NCBI GenBank assembly: GCA_964446115.1
Contig: CAYUNE010000027.1
Location: 62,001-126,000, forward strand
Direction of reading: 5' to 3'
DNA from: CAYUNE01 sp964446115
GTDB lineage: Bacteria; Desulfobacterota; Desulfobulbia; Desulfobulbales; Desulfobulbaceae
Length of the DNA stretch: 64,000 nucleotides
Shown here: one piece after another, positions 54,054-62,970 of the stretch
How the letters are laid out: each line of letters opens with the position of its first letter
Numbering within the stretch: the stretch's first letter is position 1
Program-made: the position numbers and the translations under genes
Notes under the pieces: model-generated
Seen by the model: only the letters and a program-made list of their open reading frames with translations
Database searches by the model: none
What the model was told of the DNA's origin: nothing

Positions 54054-55145
54054 CTAGTTCCGGCGATTGCCGGGTCCGGATCCGGTTGGCGGCCGCAGGG
54101 CAAGAACCACGGTCAGGCAAAAGATCAGGCCGGCCAACACCCCGATTTTGCCGTTGAAGGTGGGACCGGCCGAGGTGCTGCGCATCAGCCAGCCCACGGC
54201 AAAGGCACCGCCGGTCAGCATGCCGAAACAGGTGATGCCGGCATCCACGTCGCCCTGTCCCGCCCTGATAACCTGGCGGAAGGGACAGCCGTCCACCAGC
54301 ACCGCTGCCAGGCCCACCAGGGTCATGGCCAGAAAGCTCCAGCCGTGGCTCAGGTGAGAGGCGGGCTGAGCGTCGAGGCCGAAGTGGAAATGGCCGCTGA
54401 GCAGGCTCACCATAAGCGCGGATATCAACGTGGCCACCACTCCGTAAAAAAGAGTTTTTTCATTTACCAGCAACAGGTTGCGGATACCACCGGTGATGCA
54501 GAAACCCGAATGCTGGGCCAAAGCGCCGATGAGCAGTCCCACGGCCAGGGAGACAAGTATCGGGGCGTGGCGGGCGGCGGGTCCGCTGCTGCCCTGTTGC
54601 AGAAATCCGGGATTCAGCAGCAGAAAGGCAAGGAGCAGGAGGGACAGCAACGGAAGAATATAGCCGTTTGGCTGCGGCAGGTTTTTTGCCCTGTCCAGGG
54701 CAACACCTGCACGGATATACCGGGTTCCCAGCCAGATCCCGAAAACCAGACCAAAGAGGGCGGCCACAGCGGTGAGGTCGCCGGCGGCCAGACGCAGGAT
54801 CAGTTTGATGGGACAGCCGATGAACACGGCGCAGCCGACGATCATGAAAAAACCCAGAAAAAAACGGAGCAGAGGGGAAGAACCACCGGTGACCCGGAAG
54901 CGGCGGCCGCGGTGGGCCATGAAAAAAGAGCCCAGCAGGAAGCCGATGAGTTCGGGACGGATATAGCTCATCCGCGGGCTGCCATGCAGCCGCAGCGCTC
55001 CGGCCAGGTTTTCCAGGAAACAGGAGATACAGATCCCGGAGTTGACCGGATTGCCCAGCAGGGTGAGGAAGACGGCGCCCGCCCCCAGGCTGGTGCCGGC
55101 AAGAAGAGCGGTATCGACAGATGGAAATTTCACTGACTTATTCAC
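54054..55145 (-). CDS. YedE-type putative selenium transporter
   Basis: About 363 residues, YeeE/YedE family, two repeats of membrane helices. Cysteine motifs sit in the repeats: GNPVNSGICISCFLEN, CAVFIGCPIKLILR, QHSGFCITGG and LVDGCPFRQVI, the last two in the second half. The pattern and length match the selenium-associated YedE proteins (TIGR04112). It probably moves a selenium or sulfur species across the inner membrane. Start uncertain: GTG at 55145 overlaps the TPR gene stop by 8 bases; TTG 55157 also possible. Confidence 0.87.
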   Translation of the reverse strand: MNKSVKFPSVDTALLAGTSLGAGAVFLTLLGNPVNSGICISCFLENLAGALRLHGSPRMSYIRPELIGFLLGSFFMAHRGRRFRVTGGSSPLLRFFLGFFMIVGCAVFIGCPIKLILRLAAGDLTAVAALFGLVFGIWLGTRYIRAGVALDRAKNLPQPNGYILPLLSLLLLAFLLLNPGFLQQGSSGPAARHAPILVSLAVGLLIGALAQHSGFCITGGIRNLLLVNEKTLFYGVVATLISALMVSLLSGHFHFGLDAQPASHLSHGWSFLAMTLVGLAAVLVDGCPFRQVIRAGQGDVDAGITCFGMLTGGAFAVGWLMRSTSAGPTFNGKIGVLAGLIFCLTVVLALRPPTGSGPGNRRN

Positions 55146-55704
55146 AGCCGCCGGCAATGCGCCGTTGGAGATAGGAGAGATCTTCCAGGGCCATGGAGAT
55201 CCGCCCGTCTCCCGGCTTCAACTGTAATTCCCGTCTCAGTTTCCCGCGGCCTTCGCTGATCAGGTCCATGATCTCGTCACCGATATATAGCGGCGTGTTG
55301 TTATCGGCATAATCCGGCTGTCGGTCAACGGCAAGACGATAGGAGTGCAGGGCTGCGGCCAGGAGGCCGGAACCGTACTGCAGCCTGGCCCGGAAGACCA
55401 GTGTATGGGGATTGTCCGGGTGGAGGCGCTTGATTTCCCGAAGCCTTTCAAATCCGGCCCGGTATTGTTTTTTTTTCAGCAGGTCGGCAACCTCTGAAAA
55501 AATTTTCCCATTACGGGCCACCAGTCGTTCAAGGGTCGGGCGGGAATCGGACTCCCATGCAGCCGTTTCCCCCGGAGCGCGGTTGAGTGTAAGCAGGTGC
55601 CGGCCAAGCATGGCCGCCGTGGTCAGGCACAAGAGCAGCAGGGCCGCCAGGGTCAGTTTGTGGGTCAGGTCCACGGCGGAATGCAACGAAAATGAAGGAC
55701 GCAA
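55138..55704 (-). CDS. Membrane-anchored TPR-like protein
   Basis: 188 residues: one N-terminal membrane segment (KLTLAALLLLCLTTAAMLG) and a TPR-like helical domain (KKQYRAGFERLREIKRLHPDNP, ALHSYRLAVDRQPDY). Its function is unknown; a scaffold for the transporter complex is possible. The TTG start follows the beta-helix stop directly; a GTG at 55674 is an alternative. Confidence 0.7.
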   Translation of the reverse strand: MRPSFSLHSAVDLTHKLTLAALLLLCLTTAAMLGRHLLTLNRAPGETAAWESDSRPTLERLVARNGKIFSEVADLLKKKQYRAGFERLREIKRLHPDNPHTLVFRARLQYGSGLLAAALHSYRLAVDRQPDYADNNTPLYIGDEIMDLISEGRGKLRRELQLKPGDGRISMALEDLSYLQRRIAGGCE

Positions 55705-56697
55705 TCAGAGAAGTCCAGCTCCGGGAACCGGGGCCTGGTAGAAGTCGGCCAGATCAACATTGCCCAGCGTCTTGTCCCGCTCGTTATCCATGACCAGACG
55801 GCGGATATCCTTTTCATCCGTTGATCCCCACCAGTTGTTGCGGGCGATGATATCCCCCGACTGTCCCTCCAGCAGGGAGATGTTGTAGTCGATGTTGTCG
55901 GCGATATTGTTATCACGGATATCGACGTTTTTGACCACATAGAAGATCACACCCTTGCCGTTTTTGGTGATGTTGTTGAAACGGATATTGGCCGGACCGC
56001 CCTTTTTCACGTAAATACCGAAAAACACATTATTACTGATCTCGTTATGGGAGATGGTGGGAGTGGTGCCGCCGCCGAAGAGGATGCCGCCGCCGTTGTC
56101 GGTGATGCTGTTGTAGAGCATGGGGACGACGCATTTGATGGGGTCGCCTTTCAGGTTTTTCTGCCCAATGGCGGTGCCGTTGTGCTGAAAGACGTTTTTG
56201 GTGATCACCACCTGGGCCGAGTGGCAATGGACGGCGGTCTGGCCGTAGGTAAAAATGCAGTATTCGATGATGTTGTCGATGCTGTCCAGAAAGTTGACCG
56301 AGCCCCAGTCCCCGGGACCGGGCGTTTTTTCAGCGCTGGTGAAGATGATCTTCTTCTTGGGCGTTCCCTGGGCATAGAGGCGGCCCCTGATAAAAAGCTC
56401 GCTTCTGGAGAAGTGGTGGGCCTTGTCCTTGAAAAGTTTTCCGGGGCCGAATTCCTTGATTTTTTCAAAGCGCACCACCGTACCCGGCATGATCTTCAGG
56501 GTAACGCCTTTGGCGACCTCCACATCGCCCTTGATGAGGATTTCTCCCTGCCAGACAGTATCTTCGGTAATGGTGGTCGGTTCGATAACAAGCTGTTTTC
56601 CGTGGGAATATCCTGCCAGGAGAAAAAAAGCCAGCAGGCCGGTCAGCCAGGCGCCGGCCGGCGGAGTCGGGAAGGTGGGAAAAACGTTCCTCTTCAT
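55705..56697 (-). CDS. Periplasmic right-handed beta-helix protein
   Basis: 330 residues. A signal peptide (GAWLTGLLAFFLLAGYSHG) precedes repeated short parallel strands such as ITKNVFQHNGTAIG, ISHNEISNNVFFG and IRFNNITKNGKG (NosD-like). Such proteins bind ligands or cofactors on the outside of the inner membrane. It has GAGG nine bases upstream of the ATG. The gene is 15 bases from the PhnD-like gene. Confidence 0.88.
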   Translation of the reverse strand: MKRNVFPTFPTPPAGAWLTGLLAFFLLAGYSHGKQLVIEPTTITEDTVWQGEILIKGDVEVAKGVTLKIMPGTVVRFEKIKEFGPGKLFKDKAHHFSRSELFIRGRLYAQGTPKKKIIFTSAEKTPGPGDWGSVNFLDSIDNIIEYCIFTYGQTAVHCHSAQVVITKNVFQHNGTAIGQKNLKGDPIKCVVPMLYNSITDNGGGILFGGGTTPTISHNEISNNVFFGIYVKKGGPANIRFNNITKNGKGVIFYVVKNVDIRDNNIADNIDYNISLLEGQSGDIIARNNWWGSTDEKDIRRLVMDNERDKTLGNVDLADFYQAPVPGAGLL

Positions 56698-56712
56698 TGG
56701 TATACCTCACGT

Positions 56713-57630
56713 CTAGAATTTTCTGTACGGGGCCATGTTGCAGCGTTTCAGAGCATTTCTGATGGGTTCGTATTCGGCATCGACAAAGGGCGCGAAACCC
56801 TGCAGCAGCATACGCTTGAGCACCTTGAGCACCTCGCCGTCCACCAGCACGGTTTCATCCTGCTTGAGGTTGAGGGCGATATCGGTCACCTGTTTTTTCA
56901 GGGCCGGATCAACGCCGGGGGCGGCACCGATGGTGCAGTAGGGCATGGGCTCGCTTTCGGCGATGATGTTGAAGTCATCAAGGTTGATAACATGGGCTTC
57001 GGCCAACCGGTCCAGGTCGATCCGCGGTGCGGCGCCCACGTCATACTTGCCGAAGTAGACGCCGTAGATCACCTTGTCATGCTTGGCCGCTCCGGAGGGA
57101 ATGGCATACATGGAAAAATCGGTCTCCGGATCGAAGTTGTTTTCAAGCAGCAGGGCATACTGGGCCATGTAACCAAAGGGCGCCAGGGCCGGGCCAAAGA
57201 TCATGGTTTTGCCCCGCATGTCCTCGATGGTGCCGATGCCGCTGTCCTTGCGGGCGATGATGGTGCCGCTGGCCTTGTAGCCGTGTCGTCCCCGGATATC
57301 GACGGCCAGCAGATCGGCCTGGTATTTTTCCTTCAGCAAAACGGCGATAATGGAGTTGACGTGGAAGAAATCCACCTTTTTCTCGCGGATGAGATCTTCG
57401 AAGGAAAAGGTGTTGGCCAGGACCATTTCAAAAGGACGCCCGGTCTTTTCGCTCAGGTATGCGGTGAACGGGGCGAAACGGGCCTGCGATTCTTTTTTGC
57501 TGTCACAGATCATGTAGCCGATGCGCACCGGCGTTCCGGTGCTGCGCTTTTTGCCGGCGTCCGCCTCGTTTTTGCAGGCAGGCAGGAGCAGCAGCAGGAG
57601 GACGAGAATAAGAGTGATGCCTTTGTTCAT
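56713..57630 (-). CDS. PhnD-like periplasmic binding lipoprotein
   Basis: 305 residues. Lipobox LLLLLLPACK, then a phosphonate/phosphite-binding-type domain with VRIGYMICDSKKESQARFAPF and DFFHVNSIIAVLL. The family feeds ABC transporters; no ABC permease or ATPase is adjacent, so it may act as a sensor or chemoreceptor partner. Ligand unknown. GGAAATACC precedes the start. Confidence 0.88.
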   Translation of the reverse strand: MNKGITLILVLLLLLLPACKNEADAGKKRSTGTPVRIGYMICDSKKESQARFAPFTAYLSEKTGRPFEMVLANTFSFEDLIREKKVDFFHVNSIIAVLLKEKYQADLLAVDIRGRHGYKASGTIIARKDSGIGTIEDMRGKTMIFGPALAPFGYMAQYALLLENNFDPETDFSMYAIPSGAAKHDKVIYGVYFGKYDVGAAPRIDLDRLAEAHVINLDDFNIIAESEPMPYCTIGAAPGVDPALKKQVTDIALNLKQDETVLVDGEVLKVLKRMLLQGFAPFVDAEYEPIRNALKRCNMAPYRKF

Positions 57631-57667
57631 GGTATTTCCGTAAATGTCGGCGCGTTGCGCGGATGGA

Positions 57668-58159
57668 TCAGGAGTTGGTGATCAGTTTGATCTCTTTTTC
57701 GATCAAGGCCTGTTCCTCGGGGGTGGCGGCCATGGATTTCGCCTTTTTCATCTCGTTTTCGGCCAGATCCTTCTGGTTGAGTTGTTCATGGGCGATGGCC
57801 AGGTGCACCTGGAGGAGGAGATCCTTGTCATTGACCCCGCGGGCCTTCAGCAGATATTCAAGGGCTTCCCCGGCCTTGCCCTCCCTGAGCAGGATGATTC
57901 CCATGCCGTCGAGGGAATTGAAGTTGTTGGCGTCTTTTTCAAGCACGGGAAGAAGCAGCTTTTTGGCCTCTTCCAGCTGGTTGGTGCGGAAGTAGGCCAT
58001 CGCCAGGTTGTTGATGGTGTCCACATCGTCGGCATTCATGTAGAGTTTCATCTTGTACTGCAGGATCTGGACGGAATCGGGAAGTTTGGAGATACCGCCG
58101 TGGGCCAGTGCGGAAACGGGAAGTACAATGATGATCAGGGCAAGGATTGCTTTTTTCAT
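57668..58159 (-). CDS. Secreted TPR protein
   Basis: 163 residues with a signal peptide (AILALIIIVLPVSALAHG) and about three TPR repeats (DTINNLAMAYFRTNQLEEAKKLL, NSLDGMGIILLREGKAGEALEY). Probably a periplasmic scaffold. A strong GGAGGA site lies just before the ATG. Confidence 0.85.
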   Translation of the reverse strand: MKKAILALIIIVLPVSALAHGGISKLPDSVQILQYKMKLYMNADDVDTINNLAMAYFRTNQLEEAKKLLLPVLEKDANNFNSLDGMGIILLREGKAGEALEYLLKARGVNDKDLLLQVHLAIAHEQLNQKDLAENEMKKAKSMAATPEEQALIEKEIKLITNS

Positions 58160-58205
58160 GGTTTCCTCCTTTTCTTCTCAAAACCGGTCTAGCTTTATGG
58201 AAGTT

Positions 58206-58820
58206 TCAGATGAGGTGTTGTGTCTTGAGAAAGTCTTTGGCAATCACCGCCACCTCTTTTTCTTCTTTTTCTTTGATCCGGGCAAGCAAGGCTGCGAGGG
58301 TGGCGTTGTCCAGTCTGCCGGCCAGCTTGTTGATGACCCGGTCAAGGACCGGAAAGCGTTCAAGGACGTCCCGGGTGGTCACCACCACGGCCGGGGATCT
58401 TTGCTGCGGATCAGTAGCGGTCGTCGTCGGTCCCCGGTAGCCAAGGGGTTTGAGCCAGATGAGGCCCAGCTTTTCCCTGTAGTGCTGTTTGACCAGGCCG
58501 TACGCCTCCTGATCCCCGGTAATCGCTTTTTTTTTGTCAAGGCGCGATAAGCCGTTGTTGATGTAGTTGATCACGATATCGGCGTTTTTCTCCCCCAGGA
58601 GTTTTTCCCCGGCGGCGGTATCGGCAGTGCTCTTCAGGTTGACTGTGGTACCGGTGCGTTCGGTGATCAGAGTGGCGACGATGCGGCCGATGAGCTGTTG
58701 ATCCGGAGAATCGGTGATAGCCAGGGTAAGGATTCGTCCCACGCAGGACTGGGCCGGGGGAGTCCAGAAGAGCAGCAGAAAACAGCCGTAAATCAGGGCT
58801 TGGGTTTTTTTCCATTTCAT
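58206..58820 (-). CDS. OpuAC-like periplasmic binding protein
   Basis: 204 residues. Signal peptide (QALIYGCFLLLFWTPPAQS), then the compatible-solute-binding-type fold: ILTLAITDSPDQQLIGRIVATLI, ERTGTTVNLKSTADTAAGEKLL and DIVINYINNGL. Shorter than usual OpuAC proteins (about 270), so ligand binding is uncertain. First gene of the minus-strand run; the ATG at 58820 is preferred, with one at 58835 also possible. The 296 bases before it (58821-59116) separate it from the divergent exopolysaccharide operon and hold promoters, but no gene that I can see. Confidence 0.72.
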   Translation of the reverse strand: MKWKKTQALIYGCFLLLFWTPPAQSCVGRILTLAITDSPDQQLIGRIVATLITERTGTTVNLKSTADTAAGEKLLGEKNADIVINYINNGLSRLDKKKAITGDQEAYGLVKQHYREKLGLIWLKPLGYRGPTTTATDPQQRSPAVVVTTRDVLERFPVLDRVINKLAGRLDNATLAALLARIKEKEEKEVAVIAKDFLKTQHLI

Positions 58821-59116
58821 TGATGTAACTTTCATCCTTGCTGTAGGGTCTATTGTGTAACAACCGACAAAAAGAGCGGCCCTCTGAATGAGCCACCGGG
58901 AAGAAGGGTTTTTATACCGTGCACTTCTGCATGATCGAGTCCTCAAGCAGCAGGTACGATCATAAAAAGTGCATATGCAATACCACATTTGGCCGCTTTT
59001 GGGAAACAAAAAATAGTTGTGGATCGTCCGGAATCGGTGTAACATCATCCGGGTGATAACACCTCAGAACCACTGTTTATTGACGAAATCAGCCCCAGTT
59101 TAAAACTTACGGTATC

Positions 59117-60514
59117 ATGGCCAAAATACAAAGCAGCAACACCCTCGTCGATCTCGTCGCGCTCCTGAAGGGTCGCTTTACCGGCATGCTGACGATCTTC
59201 ACGGTCGTGGTGCTGCTGGTGCTCGTTTATACCCTGGTGCAGACGCCCGTTTACGAGGTGGTTTCCAGCCTGATGGTGAAATACGGCCGTGAGTATGTCT
59301 ATCGTTCCCTCGACCGCGGCAGAAACAACGGCGATACCCGCCACCTCTACTCCTTCAGCGGTGATACGGTGATCAACACCGAGATCGAAATCTTCCGCAG
59401 CCGGGAACTGGCCGCAGAGGTGCTCGACACCCTGGGAGTGGAGCGACTTTTTCCCCGCCTGGCCAGGCGCCAAGGAGACGATGAGCGGCTGCTGCCCCTT
59501 GCTGTGAAGCGTTTTCGTAAGCAGCTCGATGTTTATCACATCAAGGGTTCCAACGTCATCGGCGTGGCCTTCCGGCACCGGGATCCGCAGATCGGCGTCG
59601 ATGTCGTTAACCGGCTCACCGAGTTGTTCAAGGAACGGCATCTGCAGATTTTCAAAAACCCGAAATCACCCTTTCTTGAAGAGCAGGTCTCTCTTTACCG
59701 CACCAAGCTGGCCGAAGCCGAGGAGAAGCTGCGTTTGTTTCGCAGTGAAAATCGTATATTCGCCATCGGCGATCAGAAAAGCAACCTGTTGCGCCGCTAC
59801 ACCGATATCCGGCGCAGGCTCGCCGATGAAAAGGGCAGGCTGGTGGAGCTTGCCCGCAAGCAGACGGCGGTGGAGGAGTATCTGGCCGGGGTTCCCGAGC
59901 GTATCGAACAGTTTGCGGAGTCGGCGCAGCTCCAGAATATCGATGATGCCAAATCCAGGTTGCTGGAGCTCAAGATCAAGGAACATGATCTGCTGGCCAG
60001 GTATCCCGAGGATAACCGCATGGTGGTGGCAACCCGCGAAAATATCGAGATGATCAGGGGGTTTATCGAGGAACAGGATGCCACCACACGCGATATCGTC
60101 AGAACCGGGCGCAACCCGCTCTATCAGCAACTGGAGGCGGAGCTGGCTGCGGCGCGTATCGATTATACCGCCCAACTGGAGAAGATCGAAGCCTTTTCCC
60201 AGCAACTGGAACAGATCGATGCCGAGTTGCAGCGGCTCACCGGCCGGGAAACGCAGCTGGCCGAACTGCAACTCCAGGTGGAGCAGAACCGCGAGAGCTA
60301 CAAAACCTTTCTGGGCAAACTCGAAGACAGCCGTATCCAGGACGCCCTGGACCGGGAGAAGATGGTCAATGTCGTGGTCATTGAAAAACCGATGATTCCG
60401 GCCAAGCCGGTGAGACCGAGAAAGAAGCTCAACCTCCTTGTGGGAATCATCCTGGGCCTTGCCTGCGGCCTGTTGTATGCCCTGGTCATGGGGCGTCCCC
60501 GAACCGAAAATTGA
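59117..60514 (+). CDS. GumC/Wzz-type exopolysaccharide chain-length protein
   Basis: 465 residues. A Wzz domain between two membrane segments (about 30-50 and 440-460), long coiled-coil parts (YRTKLAEAEEKLRLFRSEN, QLEQIDAELQRLTGRE) and the C-terminal PMIPAKPVRPRKKLNLLVGI. No tyrosine-kinase domain is fused, so a separate kinase would be needed. Controls polymer length with the export lipoprotein downstream. Confidence 0.92.
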   Translation: MAKIQSSNTLVDLVALLKGRFTGMLTIFTVVVLLVLVYTLVQTPVYEVVSSLMVKYGREYVYRSLDRGRNNGDTRHLYSFSGDTVINTEIEIFRSRELAAEVLDTLGVERLFPRLARRQGDDERLLPLAVKRFRKQLDVYHIKGSNVIGVAFRHRDPQIGVDVVNRLTELFKERHLQIFKNPKSPFLEEQVSLYRTKLAEAEEKLRLFRSENRIFAIGDQKSNLLRRYTDIRRRLADEKGRLVELARKQTAVEEYLAGVPERIEQFAESAQLQNIDDAKSRLLELKIKEHDLLARYPEDNRMVVATRENIEMIRGFIEEQDATTRDIVRTGRNPLYQQLEAELAAARIDYTAQLEKIEAFSQQLEQIDAELQRLTGRETQLAELQLQVEQNRESYKTFLGKLEDSRIQDALDREKMVNVVVIEKPMIPAKPVRPRKKLNLLVGIILGLACGLLYALVMGRPRTEN

Positions 60515-60534
60515 GAGTAACCCGTACACCTGCC

Positions 60535-61299
60535 ATGCGACATCCGAAAAAAAAATCTCCTGCTTGCCTCTCCGCCGCCTCCCTGCCCGCGGGGATCGTT
60601 CTGCTGGTTGTGCTGTTGCTGATCACCGCCTGCAGTTCCATGCTGCCGAAAAAAGCGGTTCCCCTTGCCGGTCAGGGAGAACCCGAACCTCCTCCCCCTT
60701 CCCTGGCTTCCGCCCTGCCCAATTATGCCATCCAGCCCGGTGACGAGCTGGAGATCAAGTTTTTTTACAACCCGGAGCTCAACGATACCGTCAAGGTACG
60801 GCCCGACGGCCGTATTTCCCTGCAGCTTGTCGACGAGGTACAGGCCGCCTCCTTGACCACCGGTGAACTCGCCGCGGTGCTGGAAAAGAAATATGGAGCC
60901 AGAATCAAGGAGCCGGAGATCGGCGTCATTGTCCGCAGCTTCGATTCCCGCAAGGTTTTTGTCGACGGCGAGGTGGCGCGGCCGGGAATGGTCGGAATGG
61001 GAGGATCCATGAGCATCATGCAGGCCATTGCTGCGGCCGGCGGGCTGCGCAACACCGCCCGCAGCGACGAGATTCTCGTCATCCGCCACAACGGTCTCAA
61101 CAAACCCTTTATCATGAGGATCGATCTGGCGGCCGCCATGGAGGGAACGGATATTACCCAGAATATTTCCCTCGAATCCCGGGACATTATCTATGTTCCC
61201 AAATCGGCCATTGCCAACGTCAACAGTTTTGTCGACCTCTACATCCGCAAGAATATTCCCATCGGCCTGGGGTACGGTTTTTATCATACCGTGGAATAA
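60535..61299 (+). CDS. Wza-like polysaccharide export lipoprotein
   Basis: 254 residues, outer-membrane or periplasmic. Signal with a lipobox (LLLITACSS), then the Poly_export part YAIQPGDELEIKFFYNPELND and two SLBB-like segments (VFVDGEVARPGMVGM). Shorter than Wza itself. The ATG at 60535 is used; a TTG at 60511 overlapping the previous stop is possible. Confidence 0.9.
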   Translation: MRHPKKKSPACLSAASLPAGIVLLVVLLLITACSSMLPKKAVPLAGQGEPEPPPPSLASALPNYAIQPGDELEIKFFYNPELNDTVKVRPDGRISLQLVDEVQAASLTTGELAAVLEKKYGARIKEPEIGVIVRSFDSRKVFVDGEVARPGMVGMGGSMSIMQAIAAAGGLRNTARSDEILVIRHNGLNKPFIMRIDLAAAMEGTDITQNISLESRDIIYVPKSAIANVNSFVDLYIRKNIPIGLGYGFYHTVE

Positions 61300-61497
61300 C
61301 TTCCTGCCTTTTTTCGCCCCGGTCGTCGACTCCCAGCTCCGTTTCCCGATCCGGCGGCTTGATTATGGTTTGAGGCTTCTGTAGACTTGTAGTAGTTTCT
61401 CCCTGGCGGAATCATCACCGGGTTGTCCCGCGACGGTCGCCGCCGGCGACCGTCTCAATCCCTGTCCACTTCTCACTTGAGCTGGAGCAGCACGGCC

Positions 61498-62964
61498 ATG
61501 AAAATAATCATCGCCTATCCCCGACTGCGGGGGAAGGGCAGTCCCATGTTGACCCAGAACCGGCAGTTCCAGTGGATGAGTCTGGGCTCCTACATTTATC
61601 CCCTGGTCCCGGCCTCGGCAGCAACCCTGCTTAAGCAGGGGGGTCATGATGTCGTCTGGTACGATGGTATTGCCGAACAGCTCACCCGGGAGCACTTCCT
61701 GCAAACCGTTGAGGCGGAAAAACCTGATCTGCTGGTCATGGAGAGCAAAACGCCGGTGATCAGGCTGCACTGGGATCTGGTTGAGGAGGTCAAGGGAGTC
61801 TCCCCCGATACCCGGGTGGTGCTCATGGGTGACCATGTCACCGCGCTGCCGGCGGAATCCTTCGGCCGTTGCGGTGTTGATTATGTCATCACCGGGGGTG
61901 ATTATGACTTTTCGCTGCGCGGTCTGGTGGCCGCTCTTGAAGACGGCGGTCCGCTGCCCGGCGGCATCTGGTTCCGGAAGGGAGAGGGGCTTGGAAACAG
62001 CGGACCGTTTTCCCAGCAGGAAAACGATCTCAACAGCCTGCCCTTTATTGACCGCCGGCTGACAAAGGCCCACCTCTACTTCGAGAAGTGGAAAAAACGG
62101 GATCCCTTCCGCTATACCATGGCCGGTCGGGATTGCCAGTGGGGCCGGTGTGACTTTTGCTCCTGGACGACTCTCTACCCCCGGTTCCGCACCCGCAGCG
62201 TCTCCAGCCTGCTCGATGAGATCGAGATGTTGGTGGGCGAGTACGGCGTCCGGGAGATATTTGACGACAGCGGCAATTTTCCCGCCGGCAACTGGCTGGA
62301 AAAATTCTGCCACGGTATGATCGAACGCGGTCTCAACCGGGAGATTCTCTTCTCCTGCAACATGCGTTTTGACTATCTGGTGAAGCGGCCGGAGCTGCTT
62401 CCCCTTATGAAAAAGGCGGGTTTCCGGAAGATGAAATCCGGGCTTGAATCCGCCAACCAGGAAACCCTGGATCGTATCAACAAAAATCTCCGGGTCGCCG
62501 ATATCGTCGAGGGATGCCGCCTGGCCTCGGAGGCGGGGCTCGATATCCAGCTCACGGTCATGGTGGGTTACCCCTGGGAGCGACGCGACGATGCCCGGCG
62601 CACCCTGGAGCTGGCCGGTGATCTCATGGCCCGGGGCCATGCCGAGATGCTCCAGGCCACGGTCATCGTCCCCTATCCCGGCACGCCGCTGTTCGACGAG
62701 GCCCTGAAGAGGGGATGGATTCGGTTCGAGGATCCCCGGGCATGGGACCGCTACGATATGACCGAGCCGGTCTTTACCATGCCCGACATGGAGGCCGGGG
62801 AGGTTATGAAGATGTGCAGCGACATCTACAAGAGATTCATGACGCCGCGTTTCGTGCTCAGGCAGCTCATGAAGATCCGCACCCTGGAGGATCTGAGTTA
62901 TCTTCTCCGCGGCAGCCGGGCGATTTTCGGCCATATCATGGATTTTGCCGGCATCAGGACGTGA
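61498..62964 (+). CDS. B12-binding-type radical SAM protein
   Basis: 488 residues. N-terminal B12-binding-like part (AYPRLRGKGSP, SAATLLKQGGHDVVWYDG), then the radical SAM core with DCQWGRCDFCSW, a C-x4-C-x2-C form of the cluster motif, and SGLESANQETLDRINK later. Likely modifies a glycan, lipid or peptide in the exopolysaccharide pathway; the substrate is unknown. GGAG ten bases before the ATG at 61498. Confidence 0.87.
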   Translation: MKIIIAYPRLRGKGSPMLTQNRQFQWMSLGSYIYPLVPASAATLLKQGGHDVVWYDGIAEQLTREHFLQTVEAEKPDLLVMESKTPVIRLHWDLVEEVKGVSPDTRVVLMGDHVTALPAESFGRCGVDYVITGGDYDFSLRGLVAALEDGGPLPGGIWFRKGEGLGNSGPFSQQENDLNSLPFIDRRLTKAHLYFEKWKKRDPFRYTMAGRDCQWGRCDFCSWTTLYPRFRTRSVSSLLDEIEMLVGEYGVREIFDDSGNFPAGNWLEKFCHGMIERGLNREILFSCNMRFDYLVKRPELLPLMKKAGFRKMKSGLESANQETLDRINKNLRVADIVEGCRLASEAGLDIQLTVMVGYPWERRDDARRTLELAGDLMARGHAEMLQATVIVPYPGTPLFDEALKRGWIRFEDPRAWDRYDMTEPVFTMPDMEAGEVMKMCSDIYKRFMTPRFVLRQLMKIRTLEDLSYLLRGSRAIFGHIMDFAGIRT

Positions 62965-62970
62965 GCCTTC

